Positions 27,104-35,841 of a stretch of 64,000 bases of DNA are shown in pieces. Every line of letters starts with the position of its first letter. Within the stretch, counting starts at the first letter, position 1. Below the pieces are notes generated by a model. It was not told where the DNA came from. It ran no database searches and saw only the letters and a list, made by a program, of their open reading frames with translations. Origin of the DNA: Sediminicola sp040566555 (GTDB lineage: Bacteria; Bacteroidota; Bacteroidia; Flavobacteriales; Flavobacteriaceae); contig NZ_JBEWYP010000003.1 of NCBI RefSeq assembly GCF_040566555.1, positions 186,001 through 250,000 on the forward strand, written 5' to 3'. A program made the position numbers and the translations under genes.

Positions 27104-27595
27104 CTATTGTTTTTTTAGAATTTGTGATTTTAATTTTTGTTTGATTCGTGATATCCTAGTGGCAACATTGGTTGGGGTCAGCCCGGTTATCAGCGAAATT
27201 TCATCGTATTGTTTTCCTTCCAATAATAGGAGCATAATACCTTTTTCCAAATCATTTAAATTTTGTATCTGCGCATATACCAACTTCAATCGCTCCTCAA
27301 ATTGAGGGTCATAATGTTCTGTTTGCTCAAGAATAATTTGATCTATGCCAACTTCATCCGGTTTCCTTTTTCTTTTCTTTAATCTGGTTATGGCCGTATT
27401 CAAAGCAATGCGATACATCCAAGTACTTATCTTAGACTGGTTTCTAAAGGAGTCGAACGATTTCCATAACTGATAAACGATGTCTTGATAAAGGTCTTTT
27501 TGGTCATCACGGTGATCTGTATATAAGGTGGTTATCTTAAAAATGACGCCTTCATTTTTTTTGATCAACGTGGTAAATTGTTCTTCCTTATTCAT
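27104..27595 (-). CDS. RNA polymerase ECF-type sigma factor
   Basis: The 163-residue protein has sigma region 2 (DLYQDIVYQLWKSFDSFRNQ, then STWMYRIALNTAITRLKKRK) and region 4 (LEKGIMLLLLEGKQYDEISL, then TGLTPTNVATRISRIKQKLK). There is no region 3, as expected for ECF factors. It should redirect RNA polymerase to a small regulon, probably under control of the membrane protein encoded 1 bp downstream. The 237 bp upstream contain the terminator of the next operon and presumably its promoter. Confidence 0.93.
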   Translation of the reverse strand: MNKEEQFTTLIKKNEGVIFKITTLYTDHRDDQKDLYQDIVYQLWKSFDSFRNQSKISTWMYRIALNTAITRLKKRKRKPDEVGIDQIILEQTEHYDPQFEERLKLVYAQIQNLNDLEKGIMLLLLEGKQYDEISLITGLTPTNVATRISRIKQKLKSQILKKQ

Positions 27596-27717
27596 TCTGG
27601 CACTGTGCTTTCTTTATTAGTATCAAACTATATTCAATTATCACACTATTCTCTATAAATATTTTGATGCTCTTGTTTTTGGGGATGAAAACATCTAGAA
27701 ATTTAAGCATAAAAAAA

Positions 27718-27735
27718 GGGAGCTTTTTGGCTCCC
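27718..27735 (-). terminator. terminator of the molybdenum cofactor operon
   Basis: A GGGAGC/GCTCCC stem with a 6-nt loop is followed on the minus strand by seven T. It lies about 98 nt past the stop of the amidohydrolase at 27833, the last gene of the operon. Confidence 0.8.
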
Positions 27736-27832
27736 TCTATTTTAAAGTTAATGTTTTTTGCAAATGTTGTTTGTTTAAGTTGTCTTTAATCAACCTAGTT
27801 TACCAAGTTATTATCCTTTCATAAATGATTCC

Positions 27833-28942
27833 TTAATCCATAGGAAATAAACTGGTATCGAGACCGGGAATAAGTCGCAATGCATTTTTATAATAGACCT
27901 TTTTCAAAACATCATCTTGGAGACCAATTCCGTACATGGCCCAAAATGCATGGTACTTTTTGTAATAAGGGAAGTATTCATCATTGGTTTCCAAGACTCT
28001 AAAATAGGTAGGGAATTCTTCAGGTTTCCAACTGTCCTTTCCAAAAAGTATCCTATCCTGATATTTGACGAAAAATTTATGTGCATTTTGGGGCTGCCTG
28101 CCCAATTCTGCAATAACGGCTGATATACCGACATTCATATTGGGCATTTCATCCATCAACTCACTTAATTTCTGTAAATCATTGGCGTACCAGCCCATAT
28201 GTGCCGCTATAAAATTGGTGTTGGGATGTTTTTTAAAAACATGATGCTGTTCACCAATTATTTGTTCCCATGGTGCAGGATCGGTATCGGTGCGTTTTCT
28301 TCGGGGATGTGTCTTTAGTTCAAGCCATCTTTCATTGTCTCCATCAAAATTGTCCCAAAATGGCTTTGGATCCGCAGCATGGATCAATACTGGAATCCCC
28401 AGTTCTCCACATTTGGCCCATATTGGATCTAAACGTGCGTCGTCTATAGCCAACCGCTTTCCATCCGAATCCTTATTGCGAAGCCCAAGACTTTTATATA
28501 CTTTTAATCCTCTTGCGCCGTTTTTCACATCCTCTTCCAATTGGGCAACGGCTTTTTGGGTCCATTCCGCATCACTCGCTCCTTCAAAATCAACATTCGC
28601 AAAGACCACAAACCGATTGGGGTAGTTTTTATTAATATTTGCTATTGAGCCTACTAACTTCTCTCCAGATCCACCACTTAAATTTACCATGATACCTTCG
28701 TTTAGTGAATCCATGGCCGTGATGAGCTCGGACAGATCTTGGTCTGGCATGCGGTATTGATGGCTATGGACATCTATAAATGGAAATTTAGCCTTTTTGA
28801 CCTCATTGCCAGGAACTACAAGGGTAGATGTAGGATTGTATGCCTCAAAATCCATCTCCTGCGCCTGAAGGGCACTTAACATGAAGCAAACACAGCTCAG
28901 GAAGGCCAATACTATTTTTTTATCGCTCATAAAAATTCTCAT
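27833..28942 (-). CDS. exported amidohydrolase (amidohydrolase_2 type)
   Basis: The 369-residue TIM-barrel metal hydrolase has an N-terminal signal peptide (hydrophobic core VLAFLSCVCFMLSALQA). Metal-ligand motifs follow the amidohydrolase-related order: FIDVHSHQYR (HxH), VLIHAADP, FIAAHMGWYAND and ILFGKDSW near the C-terminus. PF04909-type relatives include decarboxylases and lactonases. It ends the molybdenum cofactor operon, 11 bp after the mocA-like gene, although no link to molybdopterin synthesis is known to me. MSDKK at 28930 is an equally good start. Confidence 0.83.
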   Translation of the reverse strand: MRIFMSDKKIVLAFLSCVCFMLSALQAQEMDFEAYNPTSTLVVPGNEVKKAKFPFIDVHSHQYRMPDQDLSELITAMDSLNEGIMVNLSGGSGEKLVGSIANINKNYPNRFVVFANVDFEGASDAEWTQKAVAQLEEDVKNGARGLKVYKSLGLRNKDSDGKRLAIDDARLDPIWAKCGELGIPVLIHAADPKPFWDNFDGDNERWLELKTHPRRKRTDTDPAPWEQIIGEQHHVFKKHPNTNFIAAHMGWYANDLQKLSELMDEMPNMNVGISAVIAELGRQPQNAHKFFVKYQDRILFGKDSWKPEEFPTYFRVLETNDEYFPYYKKYHAFWAMYGIGLQDDVLKKVYYKNALRLIPGLDTSLFPMD

Positions 28943-28953
28943 AGGTATTACTA

Positions 28954-29565
28954 TTATTTTGATTGTTGTTTTAAAAGGGTATTGTAATCTTCCGGCGTAT
29001 CAATATCCAATTCCTTGCCCTTGGGATTTAGACTGATATTTAAATGCTTATTCTTTTGGATGAGATCTTTTGCTCCAAAGTCTTGGTTCAAACTTAATAG
29101 ATCTGAAAAATATTTTTTGTCGAATATAGCGGGCACCCCTTCCCTATTGCCATAGTTTGTGGTAACCATACCATTGGATTGTTTTGTAAAAGTATCCAGC
29201 ATATGATCAATATACTGGGTATCTATCAGCGGTTGGTCTGCCAAAAGAACCATAACTCCCTCTGCGTGCGGTATGTTATTTTGAATGTAGTTCACTCCAG
29301 TGCTGATGGAGGTGCCCAATCCTGACTCCCATTCCGTATTATCTACTAATAGGATGTCCTTATCGCTAATTTTGGAGCGTATTTCTGTTGCGTGAGCCCC
29401 CAAAACGACAATAATGCCGAATGCTTGGGACATTTTGGCCTGTATAATGGTGTTTTCCAAGAGCGTAGCGCCTTTCCATGGCAATAGTTGCTTAATGGTA
29501 CCCATGCGCGATCCTTTGCCACCTGCGAGGATTAAAACAACAATTTTTGATTCTGAATTGCCCAT
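28954..29565 (-). CDS. mocA: MocA/MobA-like molybdopterin nucleotidyltransferase
   Basis: The 203-residue NTP transferase has the N-terminal signature LAGGKGSRMGTIKQLLPW (LAGGxSxRMGxxK), then VLLADQPLIDTQYIDHML with the Asp that binds metal, and GNREGVPAIFDKKYF. With XdhC directly upstream (1-bp overlap of stop and start), the best reading is molybdenum cofactor cytidylyltransferase, which makes the MCD cofactor for xanthine-dehydrogenase-family enzymes. A guanylyltransferase role cannot be excluded, but a separate MobA lies at 33638. Cytosolic. Confidence 0.82.
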   Translation of the reverse strand: MGNSESKIVVLILAGGKGSRMGTIKQLLPWKGATLLENTIIQAKMSQAFGIIVVLGAHATEIRSKISDKDILLVDNTEWESGLGTSISTGVNYIQNNIPHAEGVMVLLADQPLIDTQYIDHMLDTFTKQSNGMVTTNYGNREGVPAIFDKKYFSDLLSLNQDFGAKDLIQKNKHLNISLNPKGKELDIDTPEDYNTLLKQQSK

Positions 29566-30590
29566 CAGCTATGTATTCCCCCTGCTTTGTCCTTGAGCAT
29601 CATAGGTTTCTTGTTCCTAGTTACCGAAAGTATTTCTGCCAAGATGGCGATTGCGATTTCCTGTGGGGTCTCCGCACCAATATTGAGTCCGGCTGGACCA
29701 TGGATTTTATCAAAAAAAGTATGTGCTACTTCCGGACAGTGTTCCAATAGATCGTTTAGCAAGCGTTCCCTTCTTTTTGCAGGCCCCAATAAGCCGAGAT
29801 AAATTGGATTGGAATCCTTCAATTTAAGGAGATATTTCAAATCTTTCGCATAGCTATGCGTCATGACTATCAGCGCTGTTTGTTCATCAATGCTGCTTAC
29901 ATCCATTTCATCCGGGGTACGGTTGAAAAAAGCAAAAGCTCCCGGAAAATCAAAAATATTCTTTTCTTCCATGGGCGTAGCTATGATAGTGACTTCCCAC
30001 CCAGCGGCGGATGCCATTGAACAGAGTTGGACCGCATCGTGCTCAGCACCAACAATCATTAGTTGAAAACATGGTTCCATTACTTGTTCAAAAACCTGTA
30101 GTTCCGATTTTTGAGAAAACGCAAGATCAAAATTATGTTGCACGGGATGTTCATTTCCTTCTCCAAAATCAACGACTGTTCCCAAGCCTTTGAACTCAAC
30201 TTCTGCTTTTTTATAATAGGAGCGCAATTTGAAGCTGCTTCTTTTTTTTAGGCAGATTTCAAATGACGATAAAAAGGGTTCATTGGGATAGAAAGGCTCA
30301 AGGAGAATATAAAGAATTCCCTCGCAACCTAGGCGATAACGCCCGTCATAGGTCATCATTTTGGGGATATTACTTTCAAAAACACTCTTGGCCTGCAGGA
30401 CCACTTCCTTTTCAACACAGCCACCACTTACCGCGCCTACCTTTTTACCGTTTTCTAAAAGCAACATGCTTACACCTGGCCTGCGATAGGAGGAACCGTC
30501 CAAATCCACCACAGTGGCCAATACTGTCTTGTTACCGCGATCTTTTGCGTGCTGGTATTCGTGTATTATTTTTTTGAATTCGTGTGTCAT
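29565..30590 (-). CDS. xdhC: XdhC/CoxI-family molybdoenzyme maturation protein
   Basis: The 341-residue protein has the N-terminal XdhC/CoxI domain (ATVVDLDGSSYRRPGVSMLL, then AVSGGCVEKEVV) and the C-terminal XdhC Rossmann domain (LMIVGAEHDAVQLCSMA, then LGLLGPAKRRERLLNDL and HGPAGLNIGAETPQEIAIAI). XdhC binds molybdenum cofactor, promotes its sulfuration and delivers it to xanthine-dehydrogenase-type enzymes. It overlaps the moeA stop by 4 bp and the next gene by 1 bp, indicating tight coupling. No xdhA/B-type target enzyme is in the window. Confidence 0.9.
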   Translation of the reverse strand: MTHEFKKIIHEYQHAKDRGNKTVLATVVDLDGSSYRRPGVSMLLLENGKKVGAVSGGCVEKEVVLQAKSVFESNIPKMMTYDGRYRLGCEGILYILLEPFYPNEPFLSSFEICLKKRSSFKLRSYYKKAEVEFKGLGTVVDFGEGNEHPVQHNFDLAFSQKSELQVFEQVMEPCFQLMIVGAEHDAVQLCSMASAAGWEVTIIATPMEEKNIFDFPGAFAFFNRTPDEMDVSSIDEQTALIVMTHSYAKDLKYLLKLKDSNPIYLGLLGPAKRRERLLNDLLEHCPEVAHTFFDKIHGPAGLNIGAETPQEIAIAILAEILSVTRNKKPMMLKDKAGGIHS

Positions 30591-31792
30591 AATGAGATTG
30601 TTCTTCTTGTCGGTGAAAAAGGTACCAATTCCCCAACACTATAAGGAACTTCTTTAGGATCTAACCGTATAAATCCATCTGATTGTGCCAAACTAGTTAA
30701 ATCTCCAGATCCGTTTTCTTTAACGAGATCAGCTAGGAGCTGTCCATTTTCCATTCGTATTTTAACCCTTAAAAATAAGGTCAAATTACCGGTAACAGGA
30801 ATGGATTCATCTAAAATTACATTAATTTTTGGGATCGAGAGGCTTAATGAACCTTTTAACCAATCTTTAAAATAGAGATGGTAATTTGCAAAGGTAGAGG
30901 CAGGATTTCCGGGGAATGAAAAAATTAGGGTTCTCGTTTCTTTTTGTATTCCGAACCAGAAAGGCTTTCCAGGACGTTGCAGCACCCTGTGGAAGATTTT
31001 TTCCACACCTAATTCTGCCAATACATCAGGAATGTAGTCAAATTTACCCTTAGAAACACCACCGCTCAACAGGAGTACATCATTCTCGTTTAAGGCCTTT
31101 TTTATTTCTTTTTTAATTTCCTCCTTTTCATCATTTAAATGTAATTGGGAAGGAACTATCTTTTCTTCCGCTAAGGCAGCATAAAGCGAATAAATGTTGG
31201 ATTTTCTAATTTGATGGGGCAAAGGGGTTTCCTGCACATCTACAAGTTCATTCCCTGTGCTGATAATGGTACTTTTAGGCAGTTTCTTGACCAAAACCTT
31301 GGCTTTTCCAACAGCTGCCAGAACACCTATTTCTGATGCGGTAATCAATTTGTGCTTATTCAGGACGATAGCGCCCTGTAGTTCGTCGCTTCCTTGGAGA
31401 TGGATTTCCTGCCCCTGATTTGGATCTTTGTCCAAAATAGCATATCCGTTTTTAATGGTAATTTGCTCATACATTACAATGGTATCTGCATTTTCAGGAA
31501 CTACGGCACCTGTCATGATCTCCACACAATTGTTTTCACTTTTAAGCTTGTACTTAGGAGATCCCGCGGCAAGAACGGCTTCAATCCTGAACTCTTTTAT
31601 TCCATTTTTTATAGCTGCGTAGTTAATGGCTATGCCATCCTTAGTAGCCCGGTCAAATGGAGGGAAATCCCGATCTGCTTTAATGTCTTCGGCCAATACC
31701 CTGTCCATTGATTTAAGTAGTTCCACCTCTTCGGTACCATAATCTTGTTTATGGGCCATTACTTTTAGGTATGCTTCTTGAAAAGTGATCAT
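30587..31792 (-). CDS. moeA: molybdopterin molybdenumtransferase MoeA
   Basis: The 401-residue protein has MoeA domains in order: the N-terminal MoeA_N region (DRDFPPFDRATKDGIAINY), domain III with IISTGNELVD and LLSGGVSKGKFDYIPDVL, the PGNPAST loop, and a C-terminal domain IV (FLRVKIRMENGQLLADLV). It inserts molybdate into adenylated molybdopterin. It sits between the TauE-like gene (2 bp) and xdhC (4-bp overlap). Length and motifs are normal for the family. Confidence 0.94.
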   Translation of the reverse strand: MITFQEAYLKVMAHKQDYGTEEVELLKSMDRVLAEDIKADRDFPPFDRATKDGIAINYAAIKNGIKEFRIEAVLAAGSPKYKLKSENNCVEIMTGAVVPENADTIVMYEQITIKNGYAILDKDPNQGQEIHLQGSDELQGAIVLNKHKLITASEIGVLAAVGKAKVLVKKLPKSTIISTGNELVDVQETPLPHQIRKSNIYSLYAALAEEKIVPSQLHLNDEKEEIKKEIKKALNENDVLLLSGGVSKGKFDYIPDVLAELGVEKIFHRVLQRPGKPFWFGIQKETRTLIFSFPGNPASTFANYHLYFKDWLKGSLSLSIPKINVILDESIPVTGNLTLFLRVKIRMENGQLLADLVKENGSGDLTSLAQSDGFIRLDPKEVPYSVGELVPFSPTRRTISL

Positions 31793-31794
31793 TT

Positions 31795-32574
31795 TTAAAT
31801 AGATATTTGAAGTCCATTGACCATTAAAACCCTGACACCGACCATAAAGACCAAAATGGCAGTAGTTAATTTAATTCCTCTCCCTGTCAATTTACTTAAA
31901 CTGATTCGTATCCCCAATTGTCCGCCAATTAAAACAGAAACCAATAAGGCAAGCCCTTCCCATAAAGGCATTTGAAAAGTACCATTCGAAACGAGACCGG
32001 CGATGCCTGAAACCGAGTTTACTAAAATAAAAAAACTGGCCAAGGCCGCTATTTTAATAGATTTTTCCCACCTCATATGGTTCAGGACAGGTGCTAAAAA
32101 AATACCGCCCCCAATCCCAACAAGACCAGAAAGCAAACCTATACCACCACCAAGTATGTATGTCAAATAAGGAGGATATTTCTTTTTAATTTCTTCCTGT
32201 GTGGGCAGGGTAATAGTCTGAACCACCAACGCTAGGGCAGAAATTATTAACGCTGCACCAAGGATGATAAAGAATATATTTTCCTTCAACTTAAAGGAGG
32301 CCCCTAAAAATGCCAAGGGGATACTTGTGATCACAAAAGGAATGAATTTTTTAAAATCCATAAAGCCTCTTTTATAATATAAAAAACAACTTCCGCTTAC
32401 TACCACAAGATTACAGAGCAATGCTGTGGTTCTAATATCAAAGAAACTGGAAAAAACAAGGGTCAAAATCGCTAAATAACTAGAGCCACCGCCAAAACCC
32501 ACAGAGGAATATAAAAGAGCGATCGAAAAAAAACCTAAACAGAGTAAAATTAATTCTTGGGGATTTAGGAGCAT
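31795..32574 (-). CDS. TauE/SafE-family permease
   Basis: The 259-residue protein has about eight hydrophobic helices and the duplicated TauE/SafE motifs: SVGFGGGSSYLAILTLVF in the first half and GLVGIGGGIFLAPVLNHM in the second. Family members export sulfite, sulfoacetate or other organic anions. Its start overlaps the moeB-like gene by 10 bp, so it belongs to the molybdenum cofactor operon. I infer it moves a sulfur compound or oxyanion relevant to cofactor metabolism; no specific molybdate transporter (modABC) is in the window. Confidence 0.85.
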   Translation of the reverse strand: MLLNPQELILLCLGFFSIALLYSSVGFGGGSSYLAILTLVFSSFFDIRTTALLCNLVVVSGSCFLYYKRGFMDFKKFIPFVITSIPLAFLGASFKLKENIFFIILGAALIISALALVVQTITLPTQEEIKKKYPPYLTYILGGGIGLLSGLVGIGGGIFLAPVLNHMRWEKSIKIAALASFFILVNSVSGIAGLVSNGTFQMPLWEGLALLVSVLIGGQLGIRISLSKLTGRGIKLTTAILVFMVGVRVLMVNGLQISI

Positions 32575-33635
32575 ACGGCCACATAAGTATTTATGCCCCC
32601 TCTAACGGAGTACAGGGAAATTTCAGAAAATTGATTTTTTAATTGTTCCAATGCCTGGGCGCTGCGTTTACCCGATTGACAAATTAAGTAAATAGGTTGT
32701 TTTAAGTCAATATCATGGTAACGATTTCCAAGATCGTTTAAAGGAATATGGACGGAATTAGGAATTTTATAGGCCTCAAATTCCTCTTGGGTCCTTACAT
32801 CTATAATTTGAACATTCCTCTGTGAGTCTATTAAATCCTTGAGTTCATCTACTGTTATCTCTGAAAATGGGGAAGCGGATACAATCCCATAGGAATATTT
32901 TAATTCTGTAATATTTAAACTATTTTCTTGAAGGCTAAAATTAATTTTCTGAATAGTCTGGTCCAAGGCATTGAATAGCAGTAATTTACCTCTTAGCACC
33001 TCTCCTATCCCTGTAAGCATCTTTACAGTTTCCAACGCTTGGAGATTTCCCACTATCCCCGGAAGCACCCCTAAAACGCCATTAATATTACAGTTTGGTA
33101 TTTCATCAATAGTGGGCATGTTTGGGAAAAGGCATCTATATGTTGGTCCTCCTTTATAGTTAAATACGCTCACCTGACCTTCAAATCCTTGTAACCCTCC
33201 ATAAACAAAAGGTTTTTTTAATATAACACAAGCATCATTTATTAAATATCGGGTAGGGAAATTATCGGATGCATCTATAACGATGTCATAATCCTTTATG
33301 ATACCCAAGGCATTGGAAGCCATCAAAAATGTATCATAACCCCTTAGCCTTGTAGACGAATTTTGTGCTTTTAGTTTTTTAAAGGCAACTTCCAGTTTAG
33401 GTTTTCCTATATCTCTTTCGGTATATAGTACTTGACGATGAAGGTTGGAAATAGAGACTACATCTTGCTCTACCACACCTAGGGTACCAACCCCCATGGA
33501 ATTTAAATATTGTAATACAGGGACCCCCAAACCTCCGGCTCCAACAATGAGTACCCGTGACTTCGCTAGTTTCTTTTGGGCCTGTGGCCCAAACTCTTTA
33601 AGAGCGGTTTGCCGTATGTATCTATTGGGATCCAA
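32565..33635 (-). CDS. moeB: MoeB/ThiF-type adenylyltransferase fused to rhodanese
   Basis: The 356-residue protein has an E1-like adenylation domain (about residues 1-240: VGAGGLGVPVLQYLNSMGVG, IDASDNFPTRYLINDA) and a C-terminal rhodanese domain with active-site loop ICQSGKRSAQAL. It should adenylate and possibly sulfurate the C-terminal Gly-Gly of MoaD. The catalytic-region Cys in PNCNINGVLGVLPG is present. Of the four zinc Cys in E. coli MoeB (CxxC near 172 and CxxC near 244), only one (YRCLF) is visible, so the zinc site looks lost. It starts 2 bp after mobA. Confidence 0.88.
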   Translation of the reverse strand: MDPNRYIRQTALKEFGPQAQKKLAKSRVLIVGAGGLGVPVLQYLNSMGVGTLGVVEQDVVSISNLHRQVLYTERDIGKPKLEVAFKKLKAQNSSTRLRGYDTFLMASNALGIIKDYDIVIDASDNFPTRYLINDACVILKKPFVYGGLQGFEGQVSVFNYKGGPTYRCLFPNMPTIDEIPNCNINGVLGVLPGIVGNLQALETVKMLTGIGEVLRGKLLLFNALDQTIQKINFSLQENSLNITELKYSYGIVSASPFSEITVDELKDLIDSQRNVQIIDVRTQEEFEAYKIPNSVHIPLNDLGNRYHDIDLKQPIYLICQSGKRSAQALEQLKNQFSEISLYSVRGGINTYVAVCS

Positions 33636-33637
33636 AA

Positions 33638-34225
33638 TTAAGTTAGTTTTAAAATAGCCTCTTGGTATTCCTCCTTGGAGTTTGCATTCAATAATATCTG
33701 TTCTTCTTCTGGAAAAACTAATTGCACATTGGAATTAATTAGGAATTTTCTTGGACAGGTACTGGTCCCATTAATGAGATGTGCTATAGATTGTTTTAAA
33801 CCTTCAACTTCCCAAATAGCACATAAGGGCTCAGGTAACTTGTTCTCTTTTCCTGCAAAAGCAGTTGCTACCTTATTAGTGTTTCTTTCCGCGATCAATT
33901 GCTGAATCCCTTTTAGATCCATAAGCGGCAGGTCGCAGGCCAGTACCAGCCATGCGACATTGGGATACTCTTTATGGGCACTTAAAATTCCATTGTAAGG
34001 CCCTCTAAATTCATTATTGTCCAATATAAAATTGACACCGCTAGGGAGTTCGTTCACCTGTTCCGAGCGTACGCTAAGAAATGTTTTATCACAAACCTTT
34101 TCCAACAATTGGTACAAATGTTCCCTTTGGGGAATTTCATGATATATAATGGAGCCCTTATCGGTACCCATTCTCGTGCTTTTCCCTCCAGCAAGAACTA
34201 ATCCATATGTTACCTCCTGAGACAT
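33638..34225 (-). CDS. mobA: molybdenum cofactor guanylyltransferase
   Basis: The 195-residue protein has the MobA signature LVLAGGKSTRMGTDKGSI, the acidic strand LVLACDLPLMDLKGI and the PEPLCAIWEVEG segment typical of MobA. It should attach GMP to molybdenum cofactor to give the MGD form used by DMSO-reductase-family enzymes. Together with the mocA-like gene at 28954, the operon can make both dinucleotide forms. It is 55 bp downstream of moaA. Confidence 0.88.
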   Translation of the reverse strand: MSQEVTYGLVLAGGKSTRMGTDKGSIIYHEIPQREHLYQLLEKVCDKTFLSVRSEQVNELPSGVNFILDNNEFRGPYNGILSAHKEYPNVAWLVLACDLPLMDLKGIQQLIAERNTNKVATAFAGKENKLPEPLCAIWEVEGLKQSIAHLINGTSTCPRKFLINSNVQLVFPEEEQILLNANSKEEYQEAILKLT

Positions 34226-34280
34226 GTTAGAAGTATCTTTAAATTTATAATTAAGGGTTCCTAACCCTGTTTATATTCTT

Positions 34281-35264
34281 CTATCCTCCTATTGAAGTCA
34301 TAGAACTATCAAAAACAGAGGAGTGGTTTTTTTGTGCTTCGAAGCCCGTTTTGGCCCGACTGCCGATTGCTTTTAAAATATGAAGTTTGATATTTTCCTC
34401 CGCATTTTCGTTTCTCAAAACCTCCCTTAGGTTCATACTTGGTTTACCATAAAGACAAGTAATAACATCCCCTGTTGCAGAAATCCGCAACCTATTGCAT
34501 GTGCCGCAAAAGGTTCTGCTAAAGGAAGGGATGAGTCCAAAAGTTCCTTTGTGACCTCTTATTTTATAATTGATGGAGGTAGAAGTACGTGGCGATTCCA
34601 GTTTTTCGATATTGGAATAAGCTCCCGCAATATGCTTGAAGATGTTCTTGTAATCCCATTTTATGGTATCGAAGTTCTTGGAACCCCCATTAAATGGCAT
34701 TTCCTCTAAAAATCGGACAGAAACATCATACTTTTTCATTGCTTCCAAAATGGGCAAGATATCCTGCGTATTTTGACCATCCAAAACGATAAAATTAATC
34801 CGGACATTAAAACCTTCGGAAATGAGTCGGATCAAATTTTGATATACCGTTTCATATTCCTTTCTACGGGTAATAGTATCAAAGGTTTCTTTATTGATGG
34901 CATCCATACTTACATTAATATTGGTGATGCCCAATTCTTTGAGTTCATCAATATATGGCCCTATCAAGGTGGCATTCGTAGTAATGGAAATATCCTTAAG
35001 TCCGTCCAAGACGGCCATTTTGCGTAAAAGCACCATCAAATCCTTTCGCACAAAGGGTTCTCCTCCTGTAATTCTTATTTTGTCGATACCCTGTTCTACC
35101 ATAATCTTACTTAGGGTATAGAGTTCATCAATAGTGAATAGTTTATCATTTTTTGCGAAATTTATGCCTTCAGCCGGCATACAATAATTACAACGAAGAT
35201 TACAACGGTCCGTAACCGCCAATCGTAGGTAGTTTATCTTTCTATTATGGTTGTCGATCAACAT
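34281..35264 (-). CDS. moaA: GTP 3',8-cyclase MoaA (radical SAM)
   Basis: The 327-residue protein has the radical SAM cluster motif C21-x3-C25-x2-C28 (CNLRCNYC), the ITGGEPFVRKDL SAM-contact segment and the second [4Fe-4S] cluster cysteines (CGTCNRLRISATGDVITC). It also ends in Gly-Gly (SIGG), which MoaA needs for activity. It converts GTP to 3',8-cyclo-7,8-dihydroGTP, the first step of molybdopterin synthesis. The partner MoaC, which completes the step, is not encoded in this window. It is 49 bp after the moaD-like gene. Confidence 0.95.
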   Translation of the reverse strand: MLIDNHNRKINYLRLAVTDRCNLRCNYCMPAEGINFAKNDKLFTIDELYTLSKIMVEQGIDKIRITGGEPFVRKDLMVLLRKMAVLDGLKDISITTNATLIGPYIDELKELGITNINVSMDAINKETFDTITRRKEYETVYQNLIRLISEGFNVRINFIVLDGQNTQDILPILEAMKKYDVSVRFLEEMPFNGGSKNFDTIKWDYKNIFKHIAGAYSNIEKLESPRTSTSINYKIRGHKGTFGLIPSFSRTFCGTCNRLRISATGDVITCLYGKPSMNLREVLRNENAEENIKLHILKAIGSRAKTGFEAQKNHSSVFDSSMTSIGG

Positions 35265-35313
35265 TTAGCTGTAATTATTGGATTAGTTGCATCATCATTT
35301 ATTCAAAGATAGG

Positions 35314-35565
35314 TTATCCACCACTAACAGGGGGGATTAGAGCTATCTCATCTTTATCATTCACCAATGATTCATTATCAGCAAAGGTACTGTTCACTGC
35401 TACCGCCAAAGAGGATAAAGTATTTAACTTTGGATAATGTTCACCCAGATAATTCTTTAATTCTCCTACAGTGCGGATTTGCAATTCCTTTTCGTTTGTT
35501 GTGTTCAACTCCAAGGTAGCACTGCCTATAATGTCTTTTGTTATCCCAAATAATAATATGGTCAT
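35314..35565 (-). CDS. moaD: MoaD/ThiS-family sulfur carrier
   Basis: This 83-residue ubiquitin-fold protein ends in the required Gly-Gly (PPVSGG), preceded by the typical DEIALIPPVSGG strand. As MoaD it carries thiocarboxylate sulfur to precursor Z in molybdopterin synthase. It is the first gene of the operon, and the adenylating enzyme that should activate it is encoded three genes later. MoaE, the catalytic partner subunit, is absent from the window. The 276 bp upstream are divergent from a VWA lipoprotein gene. Confidence 0.9.
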   Translation of the reverse strand: MTILLFGITKDIIGSATLELNTTNEKELQIRTVGELKNYLGEHYPKLNTLSSLAVAVNSTFADNESLVNDKDEIALIPPVSGG

Positions 35566-35798
35566 ATCAATCTTATAAATTTTAATTTTCGGGTGTTTTC
35601 AACAAGCCCGGATTCATCATAGACTGCTTGAAATATATAATAAAGCAAGTCAGATTCTATAGAAACATCAAGTTAAATAAAATATAAATGGCATACTTCA
35701 TTTTAACACTTTGTTAATGGAGATTTGGCTATTTATCTCCCAAATGAAGTTGATTTAATTTCTTAACAAATATTTTTTACATCACATATAATTTAAAT

Positions 35799-35806
35799 TA
35801 CTTTTG
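35799..35806 (+). promoter_or_regulatory. candidate Bacteroidota -7 element (TAnnTTTG)
   Basis: TACTTTTG matches the Bacteroidota -7 consensus TAnnTTTG exactly and lies 35 bp before the ATG at 35842. No convincing -33 TTG is seen at the usual distance; the preceding DNA is very AT-rich. It probably drives the VWA lipoprotein gene. Confidence 0.5.
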
Positions 35807-35841
35807 AGCGTTCTGCTTCGTGAACCTATATAAATTAGAAA

